DNA of 64,000 bases from Pantoea deleyi (GTDB lineage: Bacteria > Pseudomonadota > Gammaproteobacteria > Enterobacterales > Enterobacteriaceae). The stretch covers positions 3,472,001 through 3,536,000 of the forward strand of contig NZ_CP071405.1 of NCBI RefSeq assembly GCF_022647325.1, read 5' to 3'. Within the stretch, counting starts at the first letter, position 1. Each line of letters begins with the position of its first letter. A program made the translations under genes and the position numbers. Shown here piece by piece: positions 1-9,544 of the stretch. The notes beneath the pieces were generated by a model. The model was not told where the DNA came from, did not search any database, and saw nothing but the letters and a program-made list of their open reading frames with translations.

Positions 1-2154
1 ATCCCAGGGCTGCCAGGCTTTGCCGAAGCCCGGATCGAACCAGGCGCCGGTCGCGATAATCACCACGCCCGGCGTCACGCCGTCGGTGATCCGCACGCCT
101 GCCAGCATCACGCCACGGGCGTTACTCACCTCGATCTCATCGCCCTCTGCCAGCCCGCGCGCCGCCGCATCCTGAGGGTGCATATAGAGCGTTTCGTGGC
201 CAGCAGTCTTATTGCCCTGCACGGTGTCGGTGCCATCCAGCTGGCTGTGCAGCCGGTCGGCGGGCTGAATCGAAATCATGTGCAGCGGATAGTCGCGGCT
301 GACCGGCGATCCCAGCCACTCCTGCGGCTCACGCCATTCCGGATGCCCGGCGAAGTCCTCCAGCTGATAGTCCGCGATGGTCTGACTGAAAAGCTCGATT
401 TTGCCGCTGGCCGTGCGGATCGGATGCGCCTGCGGATCGGCCCGGAACTCTTCCATAAACTGATAGGGCTTGCCGCCTTCCGGAATTTCCACGAAGCCGC
501 GCTGCCAGAACGCCTCAAACGCCGGAAAATCGATGCCTTTGCGCTGATGCGCCGTGGCGCACTGCTGATAGAGATGTTCAATCCACTGCATCTCATTGCG
601 CCCCTCGGTGAAGGTGTCGCGATAGCCGAGGCGCTCGGCCAGGTCGGCAAAAATATCGAAGTCGTTGCGCGCCTGATGCTGCGGCTTAATCGCCTGATGC
701 ATCGCCAGCACAAAGCGATCGCGGGAGGAGCCGCCGATATCGTTGCGCTCCAGCGTGGTCGTGGCCGGCAGCACGATGTCGGCCATCTGCGCCGCAGGCG
801 TCCAGACGATATCCTGCACCACCACCGTGTCGGGCCGCTGCCAGCCCTCTACCAGCCGGTTCAGCTGCTGGTGATGGTGGAACGGATTGCCGCCTGCCCA
901 GTGGACCATGTGGATGTCGGGATAGTGCAGCGTTTCGCCCTGGAACGCATAAGGCTGGCCGGGATTGAGCAGCATATCGCTGATGCGTGCGACCGGAATC
1001 GACAGCCCGCTGGGGTTCGGGCCGGTGCTCATCATCGGCGCAGGTCCCTCCTGACGCGGATTGCCGACGCTGTTCATTGAGCCGTGTCCGAACGAGAATC
1101 CCGCGCCCGGCAGGCCCGGCTGACCGAGCATCGACGAGAGCGCGATCATCATCCAGTAAGGCTGTTCGCCGCGATGGGCGCGCTGAACCGAATAGGAGCA
1201 GGTGATAAAACTGCGCCTGCCGGTAAGCTGCTGCGCCAGCCGGACAATGCGGTCAGCCGGAATGCCGGTGATGCGGCTGGCCCAGCCTGCGGTTTTGGCC
1301 ACGCCATCAGTTTCGCCCAGCAGGTAGGCGCGCAGCTGCGGCCAGCCGGTGCAGTGGCTGGCGAGAAACGCCTCGTCCACCGCCCCGCGCTGGGTGATCT
1401 CATGCCCCAGCGCCAGCATCAGCGCCACATCGGTATTGGGGCGAATCGGAATCCACTCGGCATTCACAAATTCCGGGCAGTCATCACGCATCGGGCTGAT
1501 GTTAATCACCGGCGTGCCTTTGGCGGCCAGCTGCATCAGCGCCGGTTTCAGGCTGTGCTGCCCTGCGCCCCCTGAAGCGACCTGGGCGTTTTTCAGCGCC
1601 AGCCCGCCAAAGGCGATAAATATTTCGGCATGTTCCACCACCTGCGGCCATTCCGTGACGCGCCCGGTCAGCGGCATATAGGTGCCGATCACATAGGGCA
1701 GGAAGAACTGCGCGGCGCCCCAGCTGTAGTTACCCTGCTGATCGACGCCGCCGCCGCCCTGAAAGTAGAAGCGACGCACCAGGGTACGGGCGTGGTTGAC
1801 GCGACCGGCCGATGACCAGCCGTAGGAGCCGTTGAAGATGCCCGATGCGCCGTAGCGATCGCGCACACGGCGATTCTCGTCCGCCACCAGATCCAGCGCG
1901 GTTTCCCAGTCAACGGCGACAAAATCTTCCCGGCCACGCAGCGTGCGGTCACTCTTCTCGCGTGACTTCAGCCACGAGCGCCGTACCATCGGCTGGCGGA
2001 TACGACGGTCGGAATAGACCAGCTCAGGAATGGTATGGATCATCGGTGACGGATCGGCATCGGCGAAGAAGGGTTCGCAGCCCGTCAGGCGATCGTTTTC
2101 AGTGACGGCGGTAAACGCGCCCCAGTGCGCCAGATGTGGCACTTTGGTTTTCAT
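1..2154 (-). CDS. Molybdopterin-dependent S/N-oxide reductase, BisC/TorZ-like, 3' end cut by window
   Basis: 718 codons are visible and the reading frame runs off the left edge. By comparison with E. coli BisC, roughly 50 C-terminal residues are missing. The product should reduce an S- or N-oxide (biotin sulfoxide, methionine sulfoxide, TMAO or similar) using bis-MGD molybdenum cofactor. The N-terminus (MKTKVPHLAHWGAF) resembles BisC and carries no twin-arginine signal, so a cytoplasmic location is likely. The YGWSSAGR segment near residue 110 lies where this family has its Mo-ligating serine. Cofactor-binding motifs such as WAGGNPFHHHQ and VLPATTTLERND are present. The gene is divergent from galR with a 190-base gap. 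Family is certain; the physiological substrate cannot be read from sequence. Confidence 0.88.
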   Translation of the reverse strand, partial: MKTKVPHLAHWGAFTAVTENDRLTGCEPFFADADPSPMIHTIPELVYSDRRIRQPMVRRSWLKSREKSDRTLRGREDFVAVDWETALDLVADENRRVRDRYGASGIFNGSYGWSSAGRVNHARTLVRRFYFQGGGGVDQQGNYSWGAAQFFLPYVIGTYMPLTGRVTEWPQVVEHAEIFIAFGGLALKNAQVASGGAGQHSLKPALMQLAAKGTPVINISPMRDDCPEFVNAEWIPIRPNTDVALMLALGHEITQRGAVDEAFLASHCTGWPQLRAYLLGETDGVAKTAGWASRITGIPADRIVRLAQQLTGRRSFITCSYSVQRAHRGEQPYWMMIALSSMLGQPGLPGAGFSFGHGSMNSVGNPRQEGPAPMMSTGPNPSGLSIPVARISDMLLNPGQPYAFQGETLHYPDIHMVHWAGGNPFHHHQQLNRLVEGWQRPDTVVVQDIVWTPAAQMADIVLPATTTLERNDIGGSSRDRFVLAMHQAIKPQHQARNDFDIFADLAERLGYRDTFTEGRNEMQWIEHLYQQCATAHQRKGIDFPAFEAFWQRGFVEIPEGGKPYQFMEEFRADPQAHPIRTASGKIELFSQTIADYQLEDFAGHPEWREPQEWLGSPVSRDYPLHMISIQPADRLHSQLDGTDTVQGNKTAGHETLYMHPQDAAARGLAEGDEIEVSNARGVMLAGVRITDGVTPGVVIIATGAWFDPGFGKAWQPWD

Positions 2155-2312
2155 TATGGTTTTTCACGGTTGCCAGGTGAGAGATTGAGCATAACATGGC
2201 GCGGCGCCTCAACAGAAGATGCGCGAGCGCGGCCGTTTTTGCCCCTTTTTGCGACGACGCTGGCATTCTGTCGGGTTGATGTGGCCGCCCTTTTCCGTAA
2301 CACTGATGCGAT

Positions 2313-2328
2313 GTGTAAACGTTTTCCC
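2313..2328. promoter_or_regulatory. Candidate Gal operator upstream of galR
   Basis: The 16 bases GTGTAAACGTTTTCCC match the known GalR/GalS operator consensus (GTGKAANCGNTTNCAC) except for one base in the last triplet. The site ends 17 bases before the galR start codon, where bound repressor would block transcription or initiation. This suggests autoregulation. Assignment rests on the motif alone. Confidence 0.6.
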
Positions 2329-2344
2329 CAAAGCAGGTCAACGC

Positions 2345-3346
2345 ATGGCTACCATAAAGGATGTTGCGCGACTGGCTGGCGTTTCTGTCGCCACAGTCTC
2401 CCGTGTAATCAATAATTCTCCCAAAGCCAGCGACAGCTCCCGACAGGCCGTAGGTGAGGCGATGGAGCAGCTTCAGTACCACCCGAACGCCAACGCACGC
2501 GCGCTGGCGCAGCAATCGACCGAAACGCTCGGCCTGATTGTCGGTGACGTTTCCGATCCCTTTTTTGGCGCGATGGTAAAAGCCGTGGATGAGGTCGCCG
2601 GTGACACCGGTAACTTCCTGCTGATTGGTAACGGTTACCATAATGAGCAAAAAGAGCGGCAGGCAATTGAACAGCTGATGCGGCATCGCTGCGCGGCGCT
2701 GGTGGTTCACGCCAAGAAAATCCCCGATGCCGAGCTGGAAGTGCTGATGAAGCAGGTGCCGGGTATGGTGCTGCTGAACCGGCTGATCAAAGGCTTTGAA
2801 AAGCGCTGCATCGCCCTCGACGACCGCTACGGCGCCTGGCTGGCGACCCGTCACCTGATCCAGCTCGGCCATCAGAATATCGCCTTTATCTGCTCGACTC
2901 ACACCATCTCCGACGCCGAAGATCGCCTGCAGGGCTATTACGACGCGCTGAAAGAGCACGGTCTGCCGTGCAGCGACCGGCTGGTCACCTGGGGCGAGCC
3001 GGATGAGGTGGGCGGTGAGCAGGCGATGACCGAACTGCTGGGGCGCGGCAGGAATTTTACCGCCGTCGCCTGCTACAACGACTCGATGGCGGCGGGTGCA
3101 CTGGCGGTACTGAGCGATAACGGCGTCCGCGTGCCGGAGGAGATGTCACTCATCGGCTTCGATGATGTGCTGGTCTCCCGCTATGTGCGACCGCGCCTGA
3201 CCACCGTCCGCTACCCGATCGTCACGATGGCGCAGCAGGCGGCCCAGCTGGCACTGGCGCTGGCCAACGATCTGCCGCTGCCGGAAGTCACCCACATGTT
3301 CAGCCCGACGCTGGTGCGCCGCCACTCCGTCAGCGGACCCGCCTGA
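2345..3346 (+). CDS. galR: HTH-type transcriptional regulator GalR (LacI family)
   Basis: 333 residues. The first 25 residues (MATIKDVARLAGVSVATVSRV...) are nearly identical to E. coli GalR and form the LacI-type helix-turn-helix and hinge. The rest is a periplasmic-binding-protein-like sensor domain for galactose. GalR-type signature stretches are present (VGDVSDPFFGAMVKA, CYNDSMAAGA, VSRYVRPRLTTVRYP), which separate it from GalS. GalR represses galactose transport and catabolism genes until galactose binds. The frame is open from 2219, but the ATG at 2345 gives the family N-terminus. The C-terminus is about 10 residues shorter than in E. coli. The neighbours differ from E. coli, where galR lies near lysA. 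Confidence 0.95.
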   Translation: MATIKDVARLAGVSVATVSRVINNSPKASDSSRQAVGEAMEQLQYHPNANARALAQQSTETLGLIVGDVSDPFFGAMVKAVDEVAGDTGNFLLIGNGYHNEQKERQAIEQLMRHRCAALVVHAKKIPDAELEVLMKQVPGMVLLNRLIKGFEKRCIALDDRYGAWLATRHLIQLGHQNIAFICSTHTISDAEDRLQGYYDALKEHGLPCSDRLVTWGEPDEVGGEQAMTELLGRGRNFTAVACYNDSMAAGALAVLSDNGVRVPEEMSLIGFDDVLVSRYVRPRLTTVRYPIVTMAQQAAQLALALANDLPLPEVTHMFSPTLVRRHSVSGPA

Positions 3347-3504
3347 GGCCGCGGTGGCCGGTTCTGCCGGTCGTCGCGCGCGTCAGCACATCCCCTTTTT
3401 CCTGGCGGCAGCCGCGCCTGCCGCAGCCTTTTGCCCCCCGTCCGGCACCTGAGCCGGATACCGCTTCTGGCTTTTGCCCCCTTTTTCTGCCGGTTGCGGC
3501 TTCC

Positions 3505-3518
3505 TTGTTTCAGGTCAA
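3505..3518. promoter_or_regulatory. Candidate FNR site upstream of nrdDG
   Basis: TTGTTTCAGGTCAA matches the FNR consensus TTGAT-N4-ATCAA at 8 of 10 defined positions. A -10-like hexamer TAGAAT lies at 3561-3566. A start point near 3573 would put the FNR centre at about -61.5, a classic class I position. The nrdDG products work only without oxygen, and FNR control of nrdDG is known in E. coli. The promoter placement is inference; no good -35 was seen. Confidence 0.45.
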
Positions 3519-3546
3519 ATCTGTATGCATTAATTCGCAGAAATCA

Positions 3547-3587
3547 CTACATGTAGATAATAGAATCTCCTCGACCCCCATATGTAG
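3547..3587. promoter_or_regulatory. Pair of candidate NrdR boxes upstream of nrdD
   Basis: Two related near-palindromes, ctacatgtag (3547-3556) and ccatatgtag (3578-3587), have centres 31 bases apart, about three helical turns. Paired AT-rich palindromes with one-and-a-half or three-turn spacing are the known arrangement of NrdR boxes before ribonucleotide reductase genes. They would flank the candidate -10 at 3561-3566, as expected for repression. The second box ends 15 bases before the nrdD ATG. Confidence 0.6.
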
Positions 3588-3602
3588 TTTACGGAGAGAG
3601 AA

Positions 3603-5741
3603 ATGGCAACGGTGGTAATCAAGCGGGATGGATGCCGGACGGCCTTTGATGCGCAGCGTATTGAGCAGGCCGTGGCAGCCGCGGCGCGGGCAGCAGACAT
3701 CGAGGACAGAGCCTGGTGCGCTCAGGTCGCGGAGCGGGTGGCCGGGCAGCTGGCCGATCGTCCGGAAGTGGCCATTCATGAAATTCAGTGCGCGGTCGAA
3801 GAGACACTGATGACGGGCCCTTACCCGCAGCTGGCCCGCGTCTGGATCGAATACCGCCACGATCGCGATGTCGCCCGCGATCGTCAGAGCCGGTTGCATC
3901 ACGCCATTCGCGGCCTGGTCGATCAGACCAACGCCGCGCTGCTGAATGAGAATGCCAACAAAGACAGCAAAGTGATCCCGACACAGCGCGATCTGCTGGC
4001 CGGGATCGTCGCGAAGCACTATGCGCAGCAGCAGATGCTGCCCCGCGATGTGGTGCTGGCGCACGAGCGCGGCGAGATCCACTATCACGATCTCGACTAC
4101 GCCCCCTTCTTCCCGATGTTCAACTGTATGCTGATCGATCTGAAAGGCATGCTGACCAACGGCTTTAAAATGGGCAACGCCGGGATCGAGCCGCCGAAAT
4201 CGATCGCCACCGCCACCGCCGTGACCGCGCAGATCATCGCCCAGGTCGCCAGCCACATCTATGGCGGCACCACCATCAACCGCATTGATGAAGTGCTCGC
4301 CCCGTTTGTTGAGCTGAGCTATGCCCGCCATCTGGCGATCGCCGAAGAGTGGCAGATCCCGCAGGCTGAACAGTATGCCCGCCAGCGGACGGAGAAAGAG
4401 TGCTACGATGCTTTTCAGTCGCTGGAGTATGAGGTGAATACCCTGCACACCGCCAACGGGCAGACGCCGTTTGTCACCTTTGGATTCGGCCTGGGCACCA
4501 GCTGGGCCGCCCGGCTGATTCAGCAGTCCATTCTGCGTAACCGGCTGGCCGGACTGGGCAGAAATCATAAAACCGCCGTGTTCCCTAAACTGGTGTTCAC
4601 GATACGTGAAGGCGTTAACCGCCGGGCCGGTGACGTGAATTACGACATCAAGCAGCTGGCACTGGCGTGCGCCAGCAAGCGGATGTATCCCGACATCCTC
4701 AATTACGATCAGGTCGTAAAAGTCACCGGCTCCTTTAAAACGCCAATGGGCTGCCGCAGCTTCCTGGGCGTCTATGAGGAGAACGGCGAGCAGATTCATG
4801 AGGGCCGCAACAATATTGGCGTGATCAGCGTAAATCTGCCGCGCATCGCACTGGAGGCAGAGGGTGACGAGGCGCGCTTCTGGACGTTGCTCGATGTGCG
4901 ATTGCTGCTGGCTAAGCGGGCGCTGATGACGCGGGTGGCGCGGCTGGAGAAAACCAAAGCACGCGTCGCCCCGATCCTCTATATGGAGGGCGCCTGCGGC
5001 GTGCGGCTGAACGCCGATGATGAGGTCGGCCCGATCTTCCGCAATGGCCGCGCATCGCTGTCGCTGGGCTTTATCGGCCTGCATGAAACCCTGAATGCGC
5101 TCAGCGGCGGTCAGCGGCATCCCTACGACGACGCGGCGTTGCGCGCCAAAGGGGTAGAGATCATCGCCCGGATGCGCGAGGCGACCGATCGCTGGAAAGC
5201 GGAAACCGGCTACGGCTTCAGCCTCTACAGTACGCCAAGCGAGAACCTGTGCGACCGCTTCTGCCGCCTTGATGCCGCGCAGTTCGGCGTAGTGCCCGGC
5301 GTGACCGACAAAGGCTACTACACCAACAGCTTCCATCTCGACGTTGCGAAGAAGGTCAATCCCTACGACAAAATCGACTTTGAAGCGCCCTATCCACCGC
5401 TGGCGAACGGCGGATTCATCTGTTACGGCGAATACCCGAACGTGCAGCACAACCTTCGGGCGCTGGAGGATGTCTGGGATTACAGCTACGACCGCGTGCC
5501 CTACTACGGCACCAATACGCCCATCGATGAGTGCTACGACTGCGGCTTCAGCGGCGAGTTCGCCTGCACCAGTCGCGGCTTTACCTGCCCCAACTGCGGC
5601 AACCACGATCCGGCGCGCGTCTCGGTGACCCGACGGGTCTGCGGCTATCTGGGCAGCCCGGATGCACGGCCTTTCAACGCCGGGAAACAGCAGGAGGTTC
5701 TGCGTCGGGTGAAACATATGGCAGAGGGGCCGCTGGGATGA
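3603..5741 (+). CDS. nrdD: Anaerobic ribonucleoside-triphosphate reductase, catalytic subunit NrdD
   Basis: 712 residues, the same length as E. coli NrdD. It reduces ribonucleoside triphosphates to deoxy forms under anoxia, using a glycyl radical and formate. An N-terminal ATP-cone (VIKRDGCRTAFDAQRIEQAV, residues 5-24) provides allosteric control. Near the C-terminus a zinc site with two Cys pairs (CYDCGF and CPNCGN) precedes the glycyl-radical loop RVCGYLGSPDARPFN. A SD-like GGAGAG lies just before the ATG. The stop overlaps nrdG, so the two are co-transcribed and probably translationally coupled. Candidate NrdR and FNR sites lie upstream. Confidence 0.97.
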   Translation: MATVVIKRDGCRTAFDAQRIEQAVAAAARAADIEDRAWCAQVAERVAGQLADRPEVAIHEIQCAVEETLMTGPYPQLARVWIEYRHDRDVARDRQSRLHHAIRGLVDQTNAALLNENANKDSKVIPTQRDLLAGIVAKHYAQQQMLPRDVVLAHERGEIHYHDLDYAPFFPMFNCMLIDLKGMLTNGFKMGNAGIEPPKSIATATAVTAQIIAQVASHIYGGTTINRIDEVLAPFVELSYARHLAIAEEWQIPQAEQYARQRTEKECYDAFQSLEYEVNTLHTANGQTPFVTFGFGLGTSWAARLIQQSILRNRLAGLGRNHKTAVFPKLVFTIREGVNRRAGDVNYDIKQLALACASKRMYPDILNYDQVVKVTGSFKTPMGCRSFLGVYEENGEQIHEGRNNIGVISVNLPRIALEAEGDEARFWTLLDVRLLLAKRALMTRVARLEKTKARVAPILYMEGACGVRLNADDEVGPIFRNGRASLSLGFIGLHETLNALSGGQRHPYDDAALRAKGVEIIARMREATDRWKAETGYGFSLYSTPSENLCDRFCRLDAAQFGVVPGVTDKGYYTNSFHLDVAKKVNPYDKIDFEAPYPPLANGGFICYGEYPNVQHNLRALEDVWDYSYDRVPYYGTNTPIDECYDCGFSGEFACTSRGFTCPNCGNHDPARVSVTRRVCGYLGSPDARPFNAGKQQEVLRRVKHMAEGPLG

Positions 5742-6205
5742 TGCATATCCATCGCTACTATGATGTGGATATCGTGAATGGCCCCGGCACCCGCTGCACG
5801 CTGTTTGTCGCCGGGTGCGAACATCAGTGCCGCGGCTGCTACAACCAGAGCACCTGGCGCATCGATTCCGGCATTCCCTTTACGCTGGCGATGGAGGAGC
5901 AGCTGCTGGCCGACCTGCAGGACACGCGCATTCCGCGCCAGGGTCTGTCGCTGAGCGGGGGCGATCCGCTGCATCCGCACAACGTGCCGCACATTCGTCG
6001 TCTGGTTAAACGGGTGCGGCAGTGCTGTCCGGATAAAGATATCTGGCTCTGGACCGGTTACCGGATGGCGGCGCTGGACGCGGCGCAGCGCGCGGTGCTG
6101 GACTATCTGGACGTGCTGATCGATGGCCGTTTTATCGAGGAGGAGAAGGATGCCACGCTGCAATGGCGCGGCAGCCGTAATCAGATTATCTGGCAGCTAC
6201 GCTGA
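5738..6205 (+). CDS. nrdG: Anaerobic ribonucleotide reductase activating protein NrdG
   Basis: Radical SAM enzyme, 155 residues, that generates the glycyl radical on NrdD. The 4Fe-4S/SAM motif is [10 protein letters not shown] (Cys-x3-Cys-x2-Cys). SGGDPLHP is the SAM-binding glycine-rich segment. Two ATG codons lie in tandem at the overlap with nrdD. The one at 5738 gives an ATGA overlap; the one at 5741 gives exactly the E. coli length of 154. GAGG at 5724-5727 could serve either. The 3' end overlaps convergent yraR by 9 bases. Confidence 0.96.
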   Translation: MMHIHRYYDVDIVNGPGTRCTLFVAGCEHQCRGCYNQSTWRIDSGIPFTLAMEEQLLADLQDTRIPRQGLSLSGGDPLHPHNVPHIRRLVKRVRQCCPDKDIWLWTGYRMAALDAAQRAVLDYLDVLIDGRFIEEEKDATLQWRGSRNQIIWQLR

Positions 6206-6832
6206 GTGACGCGGGATCGCGCCCGATTCAACGATCGTGACGCGCTCGTCGCCAGGCGTGAAAGCCTGCTGGTGCAGGCAGCGCGCCACGTCGCGCGCCT
6301 GCACCGCCCGCCAGTTGCCCGGCAGCAGCGAAAAGATCGGCGCCATCAGACGCTCGCCTCCGCGCTTCTGCGCGCGATCGCCCAGCAGCAGAGAGGGCCG
6401 CACCAGCGTCAGGCGCGGCCAGCCCTGATGACGCAGCGCATTCTCCATCTCGCCTTTGACGCGGTTGTACAGGAACGGCGAGTGCCGGTTAGCGCCGTGT
6501 GCGCTGACCACCAGCATCTGCTTCGCCCCCAGACGTAATCCACTTAAGCCGGTGTCCACCACCAGGGTGTAATCAACGTGAATAAAGGCCTGTTTGCTGC
6601 CCGCCGCTTTGCGGGTGGTGCCGAGACAGCAGAATACCGTATCCAGCGCCCCCTGCAGCGGCCCCAGAACATCGGTGAGGTCGGCCTCGACCAGATTCAC
6701 CACTTTGCGCATCGCAGGCAGTGGCCGGCGGGTGGGCGCGATGATCTCATCGACACGCGGATCCTCAATCAGTAAGCGCAGCAGATGCGACCCGACTAAA
6801 CCGGTGGCACCGGTCAGTAATACGCGATTCAT
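6197..6832 (-). CDS. yraR: NAD(P)-binding SDR-like protein YraR
   Basis: 211 residues, equal in length to E. coli YraR and similar throughout. It is an atypical short-chain dehydrogenase of the HTATIP2/TIP30-like group. A Rossmann motif [12 protein letters not shown] lies at residues 7-18, followed by [12 protein letters not shown] and YNRVKGEME, the segment with a Tyr-x3-Lys pair. Substrate and role are unknown. In E. coli yraR also precedes yhbO. Here its upstream neighbour is nrdG, with which it converges and overlaps by 9 bases. Confidence 0.9.
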   Translation of the reverse strand: MNRVLLTGATGLVGSHLLRLLIEDPRVDEIIAPTRRPLPAMRKVVNLVEADLTDVLGPLQGALDTVFCCLGTTRKAAGSKQAFIHVDYTLVVDTGLSGLRLGAKQMLVVSAHGANRHSPFLYNRVKGEMENALRHQGWPRLTLVRPSLLLGDRAQKRGGERLMAPIFSLLPGNWRAVQARDVARCLHQQAFTPGDERVTIVESGAIPRHSA

Positions 6833-6976
6833 CTCAGATTCATCCTTATTTCGCTGCTGACAGGTTAAAAGATAGCTGATCTTAACGGGCTGGCTTGCGT
6901 TCTCACACTTAGCGACCAGGCTTAGAGCGTTAACGGAAAGCGCGCCCTGCGCTCTGCATGTCTTAGGAGGAAAAAA

Positions 6977-7498
6977 ATGAGCAAGAAAGTTGCGGTTTTG
7001 ATTACCGATGAATTTGAAGACTCAGAGTTTACCTCACCCGCTGAGGTCTACAAACGCGCGGGTTTCGACGTGGTCACCATTGAGAAACAAGCCGGTAATG
7101 TGGTTAAGGGCAAAAAAGGCGAAGCGGAAGTGACCATCGATCGCAGCATTGATGACGTCAGCCCGGCGGAATTCGACGCCCTGTTACTGCCAGGCGGCCA
7201 TTCGCCCGACGCTCTGCGCGGTGACGATCGTTTCGTGGCCTTTACCAAAGAGTTTGTCGCCAGCGGCAAGCCTATCTTTGCTATCTGCCACGGCCCACAG
7301 CTGCTGATCAGCGCCAACGGCGTGCGCGGCCGCAAGATGACGACGGTCAAGGCCGTTGCCATTGACCTGATCAACGCCGGCGCTGACTTCCACGACAAAG
7401 AAGTGGTCGTCGACGGTGACAAGCTGGTCACCAGCCGTACCCCGGCCGATCTGCCAGCCTTCAACCGCGAATCCCTGCGGATCCTCGAAGCGCTGTAA
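6977..7498 (+). CDS. yhbO: Protein/nucleic-acid deglycase YhbO (DJ-1/PfpI family)
   Basis: 173 residues. Members repair early glycation adducts formed by methylglyoxal and glyoxal and aid stress survival; older annotation calls them PfpI proteases. The nucleophile elbow AICHGPQL places the reactive cysteine at residue 104, as in E. coli YhbO. An acidic partner (E in DEFEDSEF) and the [10 protein letters not shown] turn are present. A strong AGGAGG lies 6-7 bases before the ATG. A hairpin with A/T flanks follows the stop, so it appears to be monocistronic. Confidence 0.94.
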   Translation: MSKKVAVLITDEFEDSEFTSPAEVYKRAGFDVVTIEKQAGNVVKGKKGEAEVTIDRSIDDVSPAEFDALLLPGGHSPDALRGDDRFVAFTKEFVASGKPIFAICHGPQLLISANGVRGRKMTTVKAVAIDLINAGADFHDKEVVVDGDKLVTSRTPADLPAFNRESLRILEAL

Positions 7499-7505
7499 GC
7501 CTGCG

Positions 7506-7531
7506 ACGCCCTTTTCCGCTGAAAAGGGCGT
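7506..7531. terminator. Bidirectional terminator between yhbO and yhbP
   Basis: An 11-base perfect inverted repeat (ACGCCCTTTTC / GAAAAGGGCGT) with a 4-base loop lies between the convergent genes yhbO and yhbP. Confidence 0.7.
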
Positions 7532-7532
7532 T

Positions 7533-8313
<781 letters not shown>

Positions 8314-8330
<17 letters not shown>

Positions 8331-8820
8331 AGGGTTCGGCGTAGTCGATCTGCCCTTCGGCCCCATCAAAGGCGTTATCCGCCAGACGGTAAACCTGGAA
8401 CGTCGCCCCGGAGCCTGGCCAGCGGCTTTGCAGACCGTGGCGGGCCGCCGGTTCAAAGCCAAAACGGCCGAACAGCGCCGGGTCGCCCAGCACCACGACC
8501 GCGCTGTAGCCAAACTCATTCAGCGTATCCAGCCCCTCATAAATGAGCTTGCTGGCGATCCCCTGGCCGCGCAGCGTCTCATCGACGGCCAGCGGAGCCA
8601 GTCCGACCCAGCCGCGATCTTCACCCTGCACGCTGACCGGGCTGAAGGCGGCGTAGCCCAGCACCTGCCCTTCATCATCCGTGGCGACCACGCCCAGGGT
8701 CAGCAGGCCATCTTCACGCAGCGCCTGCGTCAGGTCCGCCTCGGCGGACGTGGCGAAGCAGCGCTTCAGCAGCGCATCGATACCGGCCGCATCCATACCA
8801 ATTTCGCTACGGATCAACAT
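8314..8820 (-). CDS. yhbS: GNAT-family N-acetyltransferase YhbS
   Basis: 168 residues, one GNAT domain. The acetyl-CoA-binding motif [14 protein letters not shown] follows LGPLAVDET-type beta-strand 4 (here [12 protein letters not shown]). Substrate is not known with certainty. The start lies inside the last codons of ubiT (7-base overlap), so ubiT and yhbS are probably one transcript, as in E. coli yhbTS. Confidence 0.92.
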
Positions 8821-9344
8821 GCGGCACCTGCGCGCGCCTGCGTGGCCTTCGCGTCCTGTTTCATCCCGGCTTCAACAAACGCCGCCATCTGCTGAATGGC
8901 CGTGCGCAACGCGGCGGGCATAGCCTCGGGTTCAATAGCATCCATTACGTTTTTCACCTCAAGTCCCAGTTCAGTGTCCCCTTCAATCACCAGCCGGCGT
9001 TGAAAGAACAGCATGTCGGGATCTGCTTTACGTGCTGCCACAAGCAACAGATCATTGGCATTGCCCCGAAACCAGACATCCGCTTCGGACTGCTGCAATA
9101 CCGCCAGTCGGCCATCCTCCAGCGTGGTTATCCATTGCAGATTAAGATCGGCAATCCCGATACCCAGCCGGCGACCGTTCAGAAAGTCTAACTCACCTTC
9201 AGCCAAAGCATGACGAAATTGCCAGTTTAAGAGTTGTTGCAGAAGCCGCTTCTTGAGCGGGAATGGGGTAAGCGCTGCGGGTAAGCCTAAGATTTTAGGA
9301 CCGTTTTTCACAAAATGGGCATGTAACCGCTCTAACACTTTCAT
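8814..9344 (-). CDS. ubiT: Anaerobic ubiquinone biosynthesis accessory factor UbiT (SCP2 domain)
   Basis: 176 residues; formerly YhbT. A sterol-carrier-protein-2-like domain binds isoprenoid quinone intermediates and supports O2-independent ubiquinone synthesis with UbiU and UbiV. The signature DPDMLFFQRRLVIEGDTELGL is almost unchanged from E. coli. The ATG at 9344 is used; an adjacent GTG at 9347 is in frame but touches the Shine-Dalgarno GGGAG. It is divergent from ubiU, and ubiU and ubiV probably share the intergenic control region. Confidence 0.93.
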   Translation of the reverse strand: MKVLERLHAHFVKNGPKILGLPAALTPFPLKKRLLQQLLNWQFRHALAEGELDFLNGRRLGIGIADLNLQWITTLEDGRLAVLQQSEADVWFRGNANDLLLVAARKADPDMLFFQRRLVIEGDTELGLEVKNVMDAIEPEAMPAALRTAIQQMAAFVEAGMKQDAKATQARAGAAC

Positions 9345-9470
9345 CACTCCCTTCAGAAAATTTTACGTATATTGCCATATCCTTTTTGACGCGCCTCATC
9401 CGGGATCAATAAAAACCGCCGTCACAGGCGGAATAAAAAGCGCCCCCCGTGCGGGTGAACTGGCATTTCA

Positions 9471-9512
9471 CTGCCTTAAATCAACATGCTAATCGGGCCA
9501 GATGCCTAGACT
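9471..9512 (+). promoter_or_regulatory. Candidate FNR-dependent promoter for ubiUV
   Basis: CTGCCTTAAATCAA (9471-9484) holds a perfect FNR half-site ATCAA and a weak left half. Downstream, TAGACT at 9507-9512 is a reasonable -10. A start near 9519 would put the FNR centre at about -41.5, the class II position. FNR control of ubiUV is known in E. coli, and this element resembles it. Placement is inferred by eye. Confidence 0.5.
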
Positions 9513-9544
9513 CGACGCCCGTCTGCATGTTGAGAGGAACACCT

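Noticed and set aside
178..1080. 300-residue plus-strand open frame
   Set aside because: Antisense to the molybdopterin oxidoreductase, which matches BisC-type sequence along its whole length.
3510..5717. 735-residue open frame on the minus strand
   Set aside because: It is an antisense shadow of nrdD, whose motifs and ribosome-binding site are clear; the frame has no family features.
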